The translations under genes and the position numbers were made by a program. A stretch of DNA of 64,000 nt from Erythrobacter ramosus. GTDB taxonomy: Bacteria > Pseudomonadota > Alphaproteobacteria > Sphingomonadales > Sphingomonadaceae. How positions within the stretch are numbered: position 1 is the stretch's first letter; the number at the start of each line of letters is the position of its first letter. Shown one piece after another: positions 31,518 to 39,952 of the stretch. Location of the stretch: positions 449,183 through 513,182 of the forward strand of contig NZ_WTYB01000001.1 of NCBI RefSeq assembly GCF_009828055.1, written 5' to 3'. The notes beneath the pieces were generated by a model. The model had not been told where the DNA came from. It searched no databases and saw only the letters and a list, made by a program, of their open reading frames with translations.

Positions 31518-33656
31518 ATGGGCGTCGAGACTCACAAGACCTTCTGCCGCTTTTGCCACGCCAATTGCGCGATGGAGGTGGACGTTGCCGATGGGAAGGT
31601 GATCGAAGTGCGCGGCGATCCCGACGATCTGGCCTATGGCGGTTACACCTGCATGAAGGGCCGCGAGCTGCCGGATTCGCACAATTCGGAAAACCGCCTG
31701 CACCATTCGCTGGTGAGGAACGCCGAGGGCGAATTCGTCTCGACCCCGATGCCCGAAGCGCTGGCCCATGTGGCAAGCGAACTGCGCCGCATCATTGACC
31801 AGTATGGCCCGAATTCGGTGGCTGTGTTCATGGGTTCTGGCGGGTTCCAAAACAGCGCGGCCATGTCCGCTTCATTGAGCTTTGCCAACGCGGTGGGGAG
31901 CCGCAATTTCTACACCTCGGTGACGCTCGATCAGCCCGCCAAGGTGTTCACCACGCAGCGTTACGGCAAGTGGATGGCGGGGCCGAATACCTTCTCGGAA
32001 AGCGACGTGGCGATGTTCATCGGCAACAACCCGATTGTCTCGCACTATTCGCCGGTGGGCGGGGTGCCGCCGTTCAGTCCCTCGCGCCGCATCCGTGACC
32101 AGCAGGCCAAGGGCCTCAAGCTGATCGTCGCCGATCCGCGCGAAAGCGATGTGGCGCGGCTGGCTGACATCTACTTGCCGGTGAAGCCGGGCGAGGATCC
32201 GGCGATGCTGGCGGGGATGCTCAACGTCATCATCAGCGAAGGGCTGTATGACCGCAATTTCGTCGCCGCGCATGTCGATGGGTTCGATGAACTCGCCGAA
32301 GCGGTGAAGGCCTTCCCGCCTGAAGTCGCCGCGGAACGCGCGGGGCTCGACAAGGACCAGCTTGTAGCCGCTGCACGGATGTTCGCCACCGGCTCCAAGG
32401 GCTGCGCGGTCACCGGCACTGGCCCCGAAATGGCGGGCAACGGGACGCTCACCGAATATCTCGTCGTCTGCCTCAACACGATCTGCGCCCGCTTCAAGCA
32501 GGAGGGCGAGAAGGCCGCGATCCCGGGTGTCTTCAGCCCCTACCAGAACGCCCGCCGCGCGCAGGTTGCGCCGCCGGTGCCGATGTTCGGCGCGGAAGGG
32601 ATGCCGAAATCGCGGTTCCGGGGCTTGGGCCATCTGGGCTGGGAGATGCCCTGCAACGTGCTGGCCGACGAAATCCTTACCCCCGGCGAAGGCCAGGTGC
32701 GCGCGCTGATCTCGGTCGGAGGCAATCCGGTGGTCGGCTTCCCCGATCAGGCCAAGATGGTCCGCGCGCTCGATGACCTTGAGCTGTTCGTGCAGATCGA
32801 CCCGTGGATGAGCGCCAGCGCCAAGCGCGCCGACGTCGTCCTCGCCCCCTCGCAATGCCTAGAGCGCGAGGACATCACCAGCCTTTCCGAATGGTGGCAC
32901 GAGGAACCCTATGCCCGCTACACTGAAGCTGTGGTGGAAGCGCCGGGCGACTGCATCGACGAATATGAGATGTTCTGGACGCTCGCCCATCATCTCGGCA
33001 TCCAGATGAACCTCAATGGCGGGCCGTTGCCGATGGACCGCAAGCCGACCAAGCAGGAGTTCCTCGATCTCGCCGTAACCGGCTGCCTCGTCACGCCCAG
33101 CCAGGTGCGTGCCGATTGCGCCGCCAATGGGGGCGCGGCGGTGATCTATCCCGAGGTTCACCCGATGGTTCAACCGGTCGACGAAGGCGAATTCCACCGC
33201 TTCGATCTGGCGGTCGGCGAAATGCCATCGGAGATCGGCAAATATGCCGAGAACCGCGCGGCGCGCGAAGGCTTCGATTACCGGCTGATTAGCCGCCGCT
33301 CCAAGACACGGTTCAATTCGATCGGCCATCCGCTCAAGAAATTGCAGGCCAAGACCACTACCAACCCCGCCTATATCCATCCCGAGGATATCGCCGCGCT
33401 CGGGCTGGAGGAAGGCGGGCTCGTCGCTATCACTTCGCCCCATGCTACGATCCACGGGGTCGTGAAGGCGAGCGACAAGGTGCGGCGCGGGATCATCTCG
33501 ATGGCCCATGCTTACGGCGATGCCGATGCCACCAAGGAGGATGTGCGGGAACGTGGGTCTTCCACCAACCGGCTGGTGAGCGAGGTGGTCGATTACGATC
33601 CGATCACCGGGCAGTCCCTGCAAAGCGCCATTCCGGTGAAGCTCGAACCGGCCTGA
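31518..33656 (+). CDS. Molybdopterin-dependent oxidoreductase (DMSO reductase family)
   Basis: A 712-residue catalytic subunit. An N-terminal [4Fe-4S] site: Cys10, Cys13, Cys17 and Cys45 (CRFCHANC ... CMKG), with the adjacent Lys47 of the electron-transfer CxKG pattern. It is followed by the molybdopterin domains (SGGFQNSAAMSA, SVTLDQPAK, FIGNNPIVSH, LIVADPRESD, ISVGGNPVVGFPD) and a C-terminal cofactor-binding domain (FNSIGHPLKKLQ, NPAYIHPEDI). No twin-arginine signal, so cytoplasmic. No small subunits follow. It may hydroxylate or dehydrate an unactivated position of the substrate, or act on a small acid; family members of this size are very diverse. Confidence 0.88.
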   Translation: MGVETHKTFCRFCHANCAMEVDVADGKVIEVRGDPDDLAYGGYTCMKGRELPDSHNSENRLHHSLVRNAEGEFVSTPMPEALAHVASELRRIIDQYGPNSVAVFMGSGGFQNSAAMSASLSFANAVGSRNFYTSVTLDQPAKVFTTQRYGKWMAGPNTFSESDVAMFIGNNPIVSHYSPVGGVPPFSPSRRIRDQQAKGLKLIVADPRESDVARLADIYLPVKPGEDPAMLAGMLNVIISEGLYDRNFVAAHVDGFDELAEAVKAFPPEVAAERAGLDKDQLVAAARMFATGSKGCAVTGTGPEMAGNGTLTEYLVVCLNTICARFKQEGEKAAIPGVFSPYQNARRAQVAPPVPMFGAEGMPKSRFRGLGHLGWEMPCNVLADEILTPGEGQVRALISVGGNPVVGFPDQAKMVRALDDLELFVQIDPWMSASAKRADVVLAPSQCLEREDITSLSEWWHEEPYARYTEAVVEAPGDCIDEYEMFWTLAHHLGIQMNLNGGPLPMDRKPTKQEFLDLAVTGCLVTPSQVRADCAANGGAAVIYPEVHPMVQPVDEGEFHRFDLAVGEMPSEIGKYAENRAAREGFDYRLISRRSKTRFNSIGHPLKKLQAKTTTNPAYIHPEDIAALGLEEGGLVAITSPHATIHGVVKASDKVRRGIISMAHAYGDADATKEDVRERGSSTNRLVSEVVDYDPITGQSLQSAIPVKLEPA

Positions 33657-33678
33657 TTTAGCCTTCTCACCCCTCAAC

Positions 33679-33760
33679 CCGTTCGGGCTGAGCCTGTCGA
33701 AGCCTTGTTCTTCCCTTGAGAAGAGAAGTGCGGCCCTTCGACAACCTCAGGGCGAGCGGG
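33679..33760. repeat. Diverged inverted repeat of the GTTCGTCCTGAGC family
   Basis: Arms 33679-33702 and 33736-33760 resemble the arms at 22262-22361 (CCGTTCGGGCTGAGCCTGTC and GACAACCTCAGGGCGAGCGG) with more mismatches. Located between two co-directional genes. Confidence 0.7.
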
Positions 33761-33777
33761 AATGGAGACAATAAGCC

Positions 33778-34788
33778 ATGCCGACCAACCGCCGTTTCCT
33801 GCTGCAACGCCGCCCTGATGGCACGCCCGTCAAGGAAGATTTCGAACTCGTCACCGAACCCACGCCCGCGCTGGAAGAAGGCCAGTTCCTGATCCGCAAC
33901 CACTACGCCTCGCTCGATCCGGCGATGCGCGGGTGGATGGATGCGGAAGGCAATTACATGCCGCCGATCCCCTTGGGCGATCCGGTGCGGGCGAGCACCA
34001 TCGGCGTGGTCGAGGAAAGCCGCGCCGAAGGCTTTGCGCCCGGGCAATGGGTGATGGGCCTCAACGCGCTGGAGGATTACTCGGTCAGTGCTGTCGGCGG
34101 TTTCACTCAGCCGATTGACCCCACCGTGGTGCCGAGCGTCACCAACTACCTGTCGATCTTCGGTGCTGTCGGAATGACGGCCTATTTCGGCTTCCTCGAA
34201 GTGTGCCAGCCCAAGGCCGGTGAGACTGTGCTGGTCAGCGGCGCGGCGGGCGCGGTGGGATCGCTCGTGGGCCAGCTCGCCAAGATCCACGGCTGCCGTG
34301 CGGTCGGCATCGCGGGCGGCCCCGCCAAATGCGCGCGCCTCATCGAGAAATACGGCTTTGACGCGGCCATCGACTATCGCGGCAAGGACGAAGCCGCATT
34401 GACCGCCGCCATCGCCGAAGCCTGCCCGGACGGCGTGGACGTGATCTTCGAGAATGTCGGCGGGATCATCCTTGATGCCGGGCTGATGAACCTGAACCTG
34501 CATTCGCGCGTCGGGCTGTGCGGGCTCATCAGCGAATACAACACCGAGCGGCGCGGCATCCGCAACCTGTGGCAGCTCATCGTCAAGCGCGCCCATATCC
34601 GCGGGCTTTTGGTGGCCGACTACGTCCCCCGCTTCGCCGAAGGCGGCGCGCAGATGGGTGTCTGGGCCGCGCAGGGCAAACTCACCATCGACGAGCATAT
34701 CGACGAAGGTCTGGAGCACGCCTTCGACAGCTTCATGCGGCTGTTTGCAGGCACCAATGACGGCAAGATGATCCTCAAGATCGCCTGA
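33778..34788 (+). CDS. Zinc-free NADP-dependent MDR oxidoreductase (PTGR/CurA-like)
   Basis: A 336-residue reductase, third of its type in the island. Seen: LIRNHYASLDPAMRGWMD, AVGMTAYFGFLEV, SGAAGAVGSLVGQLAKIHG, GGPAKCARL and FENVGGIILDAGLMNLN. Its stop overlaps the ThuA-like start by one base. Probably reduces a conjugated C=C bond. Confidence 0.88.
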   Translation: MPTNRRFLLQRRPDGTPVKEDFELVTEPTPALEEGQFLIRNHYASLDPAMRGWMDAEGNYMPPIPLGDPVRASTIGVVEESRAEGFAPGQWVMGLNALEDYSVSAVGGFTQPIDPTVVPSVTNYLSIFGAVGMTAYFGFLEVCQPKAGETVLVSGAAGAVGSLVGQLAKIHGCRAVGIAGGPAKCARLIEKYGFDAAIDYRGKDEAALTAAIAEACPDGVDVIFENVGGIILDAGLMNLNLHSRVGLCGLISEYNTERRGIRNLWQLIVKRAHIRGLLVADYVPRFAEGGAQMGVWAAQGKLTIDEHIDEGLEHAFDSFMRLFAGTNDGKMILKIA

Positions 34789-35564
34789 TGCGCTCGTTGC
34801 TGGTCCTGTCGGGGGGCCATCCCTATGAGGAAGGCCCCTTTGCCGAATTGCTCGCTGCGCTTGGCGATTGGGACATCACGCACCTGATCCACCCCGAAGG
34901 CGGCGAGGCCGACGCGGCCGAGGCGATTGCTGCTGCCGATGCGCTGCTGTTCTACGACATGGCAGGCTACACCTTCGCCAATGGCACGGTGACGATGCGC
35001 CCGCCCTCGCCCACCTTTCGGGCGGCGATCACCAAGCGGTTCGCGGCGGGCAAAGGTGCGGTCGCTTTGCACCACGCGCTGGCCGGGTGGGCCGAGTGGC
35101 CGGAATGGCATGAGTGGCTGGGCGGCGGGTTCCTCTACCAGCCGGGCGAATGGCAGGCCGAGGCTTGGCCGGATTCAGGCTATCGCCACGATGTCGCCTA
35201 CGAAGCCCATGTGATCGCCGATCACCCCGTGACGCGCGGGTTGCCCGTTAGCTTCTCGGTGACCGACGAAGTTTATCTCTGCCCCATCGACGAAAGCGCC
35301 ATCATCCCGCTGATGCGGGCCGAGGGGTTCACCTTCACAGCGGGCAACTTCTACTCCGCCGCCAATGCCGTCGCCGGCGCGATGTTCAGCCGCGAGGGAT
35401 GGGACCACCCGCCGGGCAGCAATTGCATCGCCTGGGAAAGCCGCACTTGCCCCGCACCGCTCGTCTACCTGCAATGCGGCGACGGCCCAGCGACCTATGC
35501 CAACCCGCATGTCCGGCAGATGCTGGCCCAAGCGCTCGACTACACTTCAGGAGGAACCGCATGA
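34788..35564 (+). CDS. ThuA-like domain protein
   Basis: A 258-residue protein with the ThuA glutamine-amidotransferase-like fold (LLVLSGGHPYEEGPFAELLAAL, ALLFYDMAGYTF, KGAVALHHALAGW, EVYLCPIDES). No canonical Cys-His-Glu amidotransferase triad is seen. Co-translated with the MDR reductase before it and with the epoxide-hydrolase-like gene after it (four-base overlap). A second ThuA-like gene is at 40819. The biochemical role of these ThuA proteins in catabolic clusters is unknown. Confidence 0.78.
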   Translation: MRSLLVLSGGHPYEEGPFAELLAALGDWDITHLIHPEGGEADAAEAIAAADALLFYDMAGYTFANGTVTMRPPSPTFRAAITKRFAAGKGAVALHHALAGWAEWPEWHEWLGGGFLYQPGEWQAEAWPDSGYRHDVAYEAHVIADHPVTRGLPVSFSVTDEVYLCPIDESAIIPLMRAEGFTFTAGNFYSAANAVAGAMFSREGWDHPPGSNCIAWESRTCPAPLVYLQCGDGPATYANPHVRQMLAQALDYTSGGTA

Positions 35565-35938
35565 CACCCCAGCAAACCGTCGAAGCCTTTATCGGCCACT
35601 GGAATGCCTGCGATATTGACGCGATGTTGGCCCTGTGTGCGCAAGGGATCGTCTACCATAACATTCCGATGGAGCCGGTCCACGGCACCGCCGCGATGCG
35701 CGAAATGGTTGCCGGATTTCTGGCCGATATCGCATCCTGCGACTGGCAGACCCACGCCATCGCCGCGAACGGCAACACCGTCCTGACCGAGCGTACGGAC
35801 GCGTTCAACTTCAAGGACGGCCGCCGCGCCGCAGTTCGGGTGATGGGCACCTTCGAGATCGACGCAAACGGCCTCATCATCGGCTGGCGCGACTATTTCG
35901 ACATGGCTGAATTTGTACGCGAATTCGCCGCAGAGTGA
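35561..35938 (+). CDS. Limonene-1,2-epoxide hydrolase family protein
   Basis: A 125-residue NTF2-fold protein. All five residues of the limonene epoxide hydrolase active site are present with the same spacing as in the Rhodococcus enzyme: Tyr32 and Asn34 (VYHN), Arg78 and Asp80 (ERTD), Asp111 (WRDYFD). A concerted one-step epoxide hydrolysis is therefore likely. ATG 35561 overlaps the stop of the ThuA-like gene by four bases and follows AGGAGG. Its partner epoxide could come from one of the P450s (next gene at 36037). Confidence 0.85.
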   Translation: MTPQQTVEAFIGHWNACDIDAMLALCAQGIVYHNIPMEPVHGTAAMREMVAGFLADIASCDWQTHAIAANGNTVLTERTDAFNFKDGRRAAVRVMGTFEIDANGLIIGWRDYFDMAEFVREFAAE

Positions 35939-36036
35939 TGTTCTCCGCACAATCCTAACACAAACGCGCATCGCAACGTAGGCGGGGTCATGGCTAGGCT
36001 TGCGACCTAATATTCAAGGGTCTGGAGCCGCCTCAC

Positions 36037-37278
36037 ATGAACAAGCCACAAGGCAACGTGTTTGCGCCTGAAACACTGATCGATCCGTTCGACCATTACC
36101 GCGCCATGCACGAGGCCGGGGTTGCGATCGAACTTCTCGAAGGCATGAACACCTACGTCGTCTACAGCTACGACCTGTGCAGCGAGGCGACCACCAAGCC
36201 GGAAATCTTCTCGAACGATTTCACCGCGCTGATGGGGCGTGAGGCGGATGAGGATATTCAGGCCATTCTGGCTGAAGGCTGGCCTGACCTGCCCACACTG
36301 CTCACCGCCGATCATCCGGTCCACACCCGCAACCGCAAGCTGGTGAACCTCGCCTTCTCTGCCCCGCGTGTGAACGCGATCGAGGCCGATATGCGGCAGA
36401 AATCGATCGACCTGATCGAGGCCTTTGCCGACCGGGGGGAATGCGAATTCGTCGAGGAATTCGGCGTGCCGCTGCCGGTCGCGATGATCGCGGGGCAGAT
36501 CGGGCTTGATGACGATCCCAAGCGGGTGAAACGCTGGTCCGATGCGGCGGTCGACCGTTTCAGCCAGATGGTGGATCACGACCGCAAGCTCGAATGCGCG
36601 CGCAGCCTTGTCGAATTCCAGCACTACATGAAGGGCCTGATCGACGATCGCCGCGCCAATGGCGGCAATGACCTGCTGACCGATCTGGTCGAAGCGCGGA
36701 TCGAGGGGGAGACCCCGCTGATTGATCCCGAGATCATGTCGCTGATGCAGCAATTCATGGTGGCGGGGAACGAGACCACCACCTCGACGCTGGCAGGCGG
36801 ATTGCTCCAGCTGATCCGTAACCCCGATCAGATGGCGAAAGCCAAGGCGGCAGCGGGCGGGCGCGATCCCAAGGTGATCGGCAACCTCGTCGAAGAGGCG
36901 CTGCGCTACGAAACGCCGACGGCGGGGATGTGGCGGATCGTCAAGCAGGACACCGAGCTGGGCGGCATGGCGATCCCGGCGGGCAGCGTGGTGCAGCTGC
37001 GCTATGCCGCGGCCAACCGCGATCCTTCCAAGTTCCCCGATCCCGACCGGTTCGACATCGAACGCACGAATGCGCGCACCCATCTCAGCTTCGGCAAGGG
37101 GCCGCATATGTGCGTGGGCAACATGCTTTCCCGCAAGGAAATGCTGGTTGCTTTCGACGAGCTGCTCGAACGGCTCGATAACTTCGCGGTGGCGGACGAG
37201 AATGAAATCCGCATCCTGCCCAATATCCTGCTGCGCGGGGTGACCCACCTGCCGATCACGTTCACGCGGAAAGCCTGA
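36037..37278 (+). CDS. Cytochrome P450
   Basis: A 413-residue bacterial P450. Seen: I-helix VAGNETTTS, K-helix EEALRYETP, heme loop FGKGPHMCVGNMLSR with axial Cys at about 359. It heads the co-directional block that runs to 43861 and is followed after 5 bases by an acyl-CoA dehydrogenase. In steroid side-chain operons a P450 starts the oxidation of the terminal methyl group; by analogy it may play that part here. Confidence 0.92.
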   Translation: MNKPQGNVFAPETLIDPFDHYRAMHEAGVAIELLEGMNTYVVYSYDLCSEATTKPEIFSNDFTALMGREADEDIQAILAEGWPDLPTLLTADHPVHTRNRKLVNLAFSAPRVNAIEADMRQKSIDLIEAFADRGECEFVEEFGVPLPVAMIAGQIGLDDDPKRVKRWSDAAVDRFSQMVDHDRKLECARSLVEFQHYMKGLIDDRRANGGNDLLTDLVEARIEGETPLIDPEIMSLMQQFMVAGNETTTSTLAGGLLQLIRNPDQMAKAKAAAGGRDPKVIGNLVEEALRYETPTAGMWRIVKQDTELGGMAIPAGSVVQLRYAAANRDPSKFPDPDRFDIERTNARTHLSFGKGPHMCVGNMLSRKEMLVAFDELLERLDNFAVADENEIRILPNILLRGVTHLPITFTRKA

Positions 37279-37283
37279 CGCAC

Positions 37284-38366
37284 ATGAATTTCGACCTTTC
37301 CGAAGAACAGCAGATGTTCGTGACCTCGGTCGAGCGGTTCGCCGCGCCGGTCGATGTGGAGGCCCGGCGCAAGCTGCGGCTTTCGCCCACGGGCTATGAC
37401 CGTGCGCGCTGGCAGCAATTGGCCGAGATGGGCCTGATCGCGCTCGCTGCGAGCGAAGATGCGGGCGGCATGGGCGGCTCGGCGGTGGATCTGGCGCTGG
37501 TGGCGGAAGCCATCGGCAAGGCCAATGCGCCCGATCCCTTGCTGGAACACGGCATCCTGCCCGCACTGCTGCTGGAACGCGGCGGCGCGACCGAGGCGCT
37601 TGACGGCGTGCTGGCGGGCGAAACCATCGCCACCCTCGCCTGGACCGAACGCGGCCAGCGCTACAGCCTCAAGGCCAAGGGCATGAAGGCCGATGGTGTT
37701 GAGGGCAGCGTCACCCTCACTGGCGAAAAGACGATGGTGATGGGCGCGCTGATCGCCGATCTGTTCATCGTCACCGCCGACATGGGCGGGGAGACCGCCT
37801 GTTTCCTCGTGCCAAAGGGCGCGCCGGGGCTGGAAGTGCGGGCCTATCGCCTTGCCGACGGCAGCATCGCGGGCGAGTTGAAACTGACCCGCACGCCTGC
37901 CGCCACGAAACTGGCGCTGGACGCCGAGGGGCTTGCTGCCGTCGCCGCCGAAATGCGGCTTTATGCCGCCGCCGAGATGGTCGGGCTGGGCCAGCGCCTG
38001 CTCGACGATACGCTGACTTACGTGAAGGAGCGCGAACAGTTCGGCGTCGCCATCGGCAGTTTCCAGGCGCTCCAGCACCGGCTGGTCGATTGCTATGCGC
38101 GCGAGGAACAGGCGCGCTCGATGCTACTGCGCGCGGCGCTGACCGACCGGGCCGATCCCGCCAAGTGGCAGCGCGCCGCCGCCGGGGCCAAGGCCTTCAT
38201 CGGCGAGAATGTCGACGCCATCGCGCGCGAAGCGGTGCAGATGCACGGCGGGATGGGGATCACGGATGAACTGGCGATCGGCCATGCTTTGAAGCGCGTG
38301 CTGGTGCTCGCCCGGTTATTCGGTGACGTCGACACCGTGCTCGCCGAATATGCTTTGGCAGCCTGA
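37284..38366 (+). CDS. Acyl-CoA dehydrogenase family protein (subunit-like, short)
   Basis: A 360-residue ACAD. N-terminal MNFDLSEEQQMFVTSVERF, middle LALVAEAIGKANAPDPLLEHG, and C-terminal QMHGGMGITDELAIGHALKR. It is shorter than typical homotetrameric ACADs (about 380-400). The second, different ACAD at 41613 in the same block suggests a heteromeric alpha2beta2 dehydrogenase, as in FadE28-FadE29 (ChsE1-ChsE2) of steroid degraders. Would desaturate an acyl-CoA at C2-C3. Confidence 0.88.
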   Translation: MNFDLSEEQQMFVTSVERFAAPVDVEARRKLRLSPTGYDRARWQQLAEMGLIALAASEDAGGMGGSAVDLALVAEAIGKANAPDPLLEHGILPALLLERGGATEALDGVLAGETIATLAWTERGQRYSLKAKGMKADGVEGSVTLTGEKTMVMGALIADLFIVTADMGGETACFLVPKGAPGLEVRAYRLADGSIAGELKLTRTPAATKLALDAEGLAAVAAEMRLYAAAEMVGLGQRLLDDTLTYVKEREQFGVAIGSFQALQHRLVDCYAREEQARSMLLRAALTDRADPAKWQRAAAGAKAFIGENVDAIAREAVQMHGGMGITDELAIGHALKRVLVLARLFGDVDTVLAEYALAA

Positions 38367-38378
38367 GGGGGCTTGGAC

Positions 38379-38804
38379 ATGGGACAGAAGATCGACCCAA
38401 ACCTGTGGAGCGACGGGCCGGAACCGCACCTGATGGGCGGCAAGTTGCCGTCTGGCGAAGTGGTGTTCCCGATGCCGGTCGGCGATGCGGCTGCGGGCGT
38501 GGAGCCCTACAAGCTGTCACGCCGGGGCAAGCTGTGGTCATGGACCTCGCAGGGCTTTTTGCCGAAAGAGCCCTATGAAGGCCCCGGCTCCGGCCCCGGC
38601 GAAGGCCCGCCCGATTTTCAGCCCTTCCTCTTGGGCTATGTCGAACTGCCCGGCGAGGTGATCGTCGAAAGCCGGATCGTCGATGCGCGGCTGGAAGACC
38701 TGCACCTCGGCATGGAGCTCGAATTCTGCATCGTGCCGTTCAACATGACGCATGACACCTTCGCCTTCCGCCCGGTCGCCGCAATCGAGAGTAAAGCCGC
38801 ATGA
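38379..38804 (+). CDS. DUF35-like OB-fold protein without zinc ribbon cysteines
   Basis: A 141-residue protein matching the OB-fold of DUF35 proteins (YKLSRRGKLWSWTSQGFLP, PFLLGYVELPGEVIVESRIVD). The N-terminal rubredoxin-like zinc ribbon has lost all four Cys (LMGGKLPSGEVVFPMP). Immediately followed, with a four-base overlap, by the thiolase-like gene, the classic DUF35/thiolase-like pairing. DUF35 partners are required for folding and activity of Ltp2-type aldolases. The ATG at 38379 is chosen over the TTG at 38373 on the basis of the GAGGGG site. Confidence 0.8.
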   Translation: MGQKIDPNLWSDGPEPHLMGGKLPSGEVVFPMPVGDAAAGVEPYKLSRRGKLWSWTSQGFLPKEPYEGPGSGPGEGPPDFQPFLLGYVELPGEVIVESRIVDARLEDLHLGMELEFCIVPFNMTHDTFAFRPVAAIESKAA

Positions 38805-39952
38805 GCGAGAACGTCTATATCATCGGCGCAGGCATCCACCCCTTCGGGCGCACAGACGGCCGTTCAGGCCGCGAGCAGGGGGTACATGCGGTGCGCGAGG
38901 CGCTGGCCGACGCCGGGCTCGAATGGCCCGACATCGAATGCGCCTATGGCGGCTCGGCAGCGGCGGGCAATGCCGACATCATGGTCAACGAGCTGGGGCT
39001 GACCAGCCTGCCCTTTACCAATGTCGCCAATGGCTGCGCGACCGGCGGCAGCGCACTCGCCGCCTCGCAGCAGGCGATTGCGAGCGGGATGTATGACCTC
39101 GCGCTCGCCGTCGGCTTCGACAAGCACCCGCGCGGCGCATTCAACGCCAAGCCCGCCGATTACGGCCTGCCCGAATGGTACGGCCAAACCGGCATGATGC
39201 TGACCACGCAGTTCTTCGCGCTCAAGATCCAGCGCTATATGCAGCTGCACGGCATCAGCCGCACGACGCTGGGCCGGGTCGCGGAAAAGGCGTTTCGCAA
39301 CGGCACCCTGACGCCGCACGCATGGCGGCGCAGCCCGGTCGATCTGGAGACGATCCTCAACGCGCCGATGATCAACGACCCGCTGACCAAATATATGTTC
39401 TGCTCGCCCGCAGAAGGCGCGGTGGCGCTGATCCTCGCTTCGGAAAAGAAGATGAAGGAACTAGGCGCGGACGGGGTCAAGATCCGTGCGGTCTCGGTGA
39501 AAACCCGCCCGCCCAACTCCTTCGAGGTATTCCAGGCCGGCATCAGTATCGAGGAAGGCGGCAAGCCCACCGTGCTCGCGTCGAAGGCCGCGTTCGAGAA
39601 GGCCGGGGTCGGACCCGAGGACATCTCGGTCGCACAGCTTCAGGACACCGAAAGCGGCGCAGAGATCATGCACATGGCCGAAAACGGCTTCTGCAAGGAT
39701 GGCGATCAGGAAGAGTGGCTCGCCAATGGCTGGTCGGAGATTGGCGGCAGGCTGCCGGTCAACACCGATGGCGGCTGCCTTGCGTGCGGCGAGCCCGTCG
39801 GGGCTTCGGGTCTCCGGCAGATTTACGAAAATGTCACCCAACTGCGCCAGCGCGGCGGCGAACGGCAGGTGCCCGGAAAACCGCGGTTCGGCTATTCCCA
39901 CGTCTACGGCGCGCCGGGGCTTTCGGGCGTCGCCATTCTGGAACGCGAATGA
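38801..39952 (+). CDS. Thiolase-like protein (SCP-x / Ltp2-type), probable retro-aldolase
   Basis: A 383-residue thiolase-fold protein. The position of the nucleophilic Cys is kept (Cys79 in ANGCATGGSAL). The catalytic His of the GHPxGASG loop is replaced (GEPVGASG, Glu331), and the second catalytic Cys region reads HVYGAPGLSG (Tyr369). Loss of these two residues rules out normal thiolysis. This is the pattern of lipid-transfer-type thiolase homologues that work with a DUF35 partner in retro-aldol cleavage of a 3-hydroxyacyl- or steroid-type CoA thioester. Confidence 0.85.
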   Translation: MSENVYIIGAGIHPFGRTDGRSGREQGVHAVREALADAGLEWPDIECAYGGSAAAGNADIMVNELGLTSLPFTNVANGCATGGSALAASQQAIASGMYDLALAVGFDKHPRGAFNAKPADYGLPEWYGQTGMMLTTQFFALKIQRYMQLHGISRTTLGRVAEKAFRNGTLTPHAWRRSPVDLETILNAPMINDPLTKYMFCSPAEGAVALILASEKKMKELGADGVKIRAVSVKTRPPNSFEVFQAGISIEEGGKPTVLASKAAFEKAGVGPEDISVAQLQDTESGAEIMHMAENGFCKDGDQEEWLANGWSEIGGRLPVNTDGGCLACGEPVGASGLRQIYENVTQLRQRGGERQVPGKPRFGYSHVYGAPGLSGVAILERE

